From NCBI GenBank assembly GCA_005884745.1, contig VAZU01000165.1, forward strand, positions 1 to 6,502: a DNA stretch of 6,502 bases, in the 5' to 3' direction. A program made the position numbers and the translations under genes. This DNA comes from Alphaproteobacteria bacterium. GTDB taxonomy: Bacteria > Pseudomonadota > Alphaproteobacteria > Rhizobiales > Xanthobacteraceae. Positions 5,936 to 6,502 of this stretch are shown piece by piece (the first letter of the stretch is position 1; every line of letters begins with the position of its first letter). The notes beneath the pieces were generated by a model, which was not told the origin of the DNA, made no database searches, and saw only the letters and a program-made list of their open reading frames with translations.

Positions 5936-6146
5936 CACGACATCCTTCGCCTGCACGAACTGCGGTGCAATACGAAATCCGACCAACCGAGATTCGTGAT
6001 CGAGGTTGCTGGTGCACAGCCGCAATCAGGACTCACGCGAGTCACATTGTGGCCCGGTCGGACTTCGACGATGGCGAATCGACAGTCAGGGGGCAACCTG
6101 AGGAACCGGGATCGTTGATGTCCTGAAAGGCGCCATAGGCAGTTCC

Positions 6147-6476
6147 ATGACAACCAATGCATCCGAAGGCGGTCCGGTGCGTCCGGCGTTCAAAGCGGCG
6201 ATGCCGGCCCGCCCACTCCCGCGCGGCGAAACCCAGGCAGATCGCCGGAGCGACGCAATCGAGTCTCAGGCATCGGTGTATTACGGGACGATCGAGTACC
6301 GCAGACTTCTGCTGAACGTTTTCAGTACGCCCGCGGGCTGGCGGGTGGCGGTGACGAAAACCGCCTATCCGTTCCGGGAACTCCATGCAACATTGGATCG
6401 GACCATGGATGCCGCCATCGAAACGGCGAAACGCTGGGCGGATGAGACCGAGCTCCGGCATCCGACGTATCGCTAG
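6147..6476 (+). CDS. Small unrecognised protein, 109 residues
   Basis: ATG at 6147 to TAG at 6474-6476. Third codon positions are strongly G/C, supporting a real gene. Residues 1-42 are Pro/Ala/Arg-rich and probably disordered. The rest looks folded: a strand-like segment SVYYGTIEYRRLLLNVFS, a turn TPAGWRVAVTKT, then a helix-like DAAIETAKRWADETEL near the C-terminus. There is no signal peptide, membrane segment or cysteine. The ribosome-binding site is weak (a GAAAGG about 17 bases upstream), so the true start could lie further inside, for example at the ATG at 6201. I do not recognise the family. It stands alone to the right of the repeat cluster, 26 bases from the window end. Confidence 0.6.
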   Translation: MTTNASEGGPVRPAFKAAMPARPLPRGETQADRRSDAIESQASVYYGTIEYRRLLLNVFSTPAGWRVAVTKTAYPFRELHATLDRTMDAAIETAKRWADETELRHPTYR

Positions 6477-6502
6477 ACCGTCTCTCGCCACAGGATCCGA
6501 AG

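Larger units (their letters stand above)
5806..6146. other. Intergenic stretch holding two REP-like elements, no convincing gene
   Basis: About 340 bases between the TRAP remnant and the 109-residue gene. The left part (5835-5935) is an inverted pair of REP-like palindromes. In the rest I find no convincing coding sequence: open frames on the minus strand read through the repeats and give no family-like protein. A small palindrome (GACTC-ACGC-GAGTC, 6030-6043) is the only other structure noticed. No clear -35/-10 promoter is seen for the gene at 6147. Confidence 0.5.

Noticed and set aside
5851..6162. 103- and 71-codon minus-strand frames upstream of the TRAP remnant
   Set aside because: They read through the two REP-like elements, giving repeat-derived words such as ANPGFADAPSG, and show no protein family features.
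6042..6491. 149-codon minus-strand frame opposite the small gene
   Set aside because: Cys/His/Arg-rich, motif-free shadow; the plus-strand frame has the better codon bias.

Overview
The window is GC-rich DNA with alphaproteobacterial character, most likely from Hyphomicrobiales (Bradyrhizobium / Xanthobacteraceae-like). This placement is an inference. It rests on codon use strongly biased to G/C at third positions, a DUF3859 secreted protein, a TRAP-type solute-binding protein remnant, and three copies of a short palindromic repeat (GTAGCCCGGAT...ATCCGGG type) that I recall as common between genes in that group. No rRNA, tRNA, CRISPR array, transposase or phage gene is visible.

Left half (1-3457): a surface-glycan type neighbourhood. 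The 3' end of an unrecognised gene (2-259) is followed on the same strand by a GT92-like glycosyltransferase (383-1252) and a membrane-anchored SGNH hydrolase (1345-2580). Converging on these from the other strand is an FkbM-family methyltransferase (3457-2726). Together they fit assembly and O-decoration (methylation, esterification or de-esterification) of an exopolysaccharide, O-antigen or other glycan. The hydrolase gene has an AT-rich core unlike its neighbours, as is usual for exchanged surface-polysaccharide genes.

Middle (3540-4900): a small secreted DUF3859 protein, divergent from the methyltransferase, then a class II aldolase/adducin-family protein with a clear Shine-Dalgarno site. 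The aldolase keeps the metal-binding histidines, but its catalytic-acid position appears to be Cys rather than Glu.

Right part (4901-6502): a degraded TRAP-transporter solute-binding protein gene on the minus strand (5805-4947). It has no signal peptide and has a frame change with apparent loss of about 20 codons near 5211-5229. It is bracketed by REP-like palindromes: one overlaps its stop codon, and an inverted pair lies just upstream of its start. A roughly 340-base stretch with no convincing gene follows, then a small unrecognised 109-residue protein (6147-6476).

I see no clearly new multi-gene system. The items most worth following up are the GT92/SGNH/FkbM association, the non-canonical aldolase active site, and the REP-bracketed decaying transporter gene.
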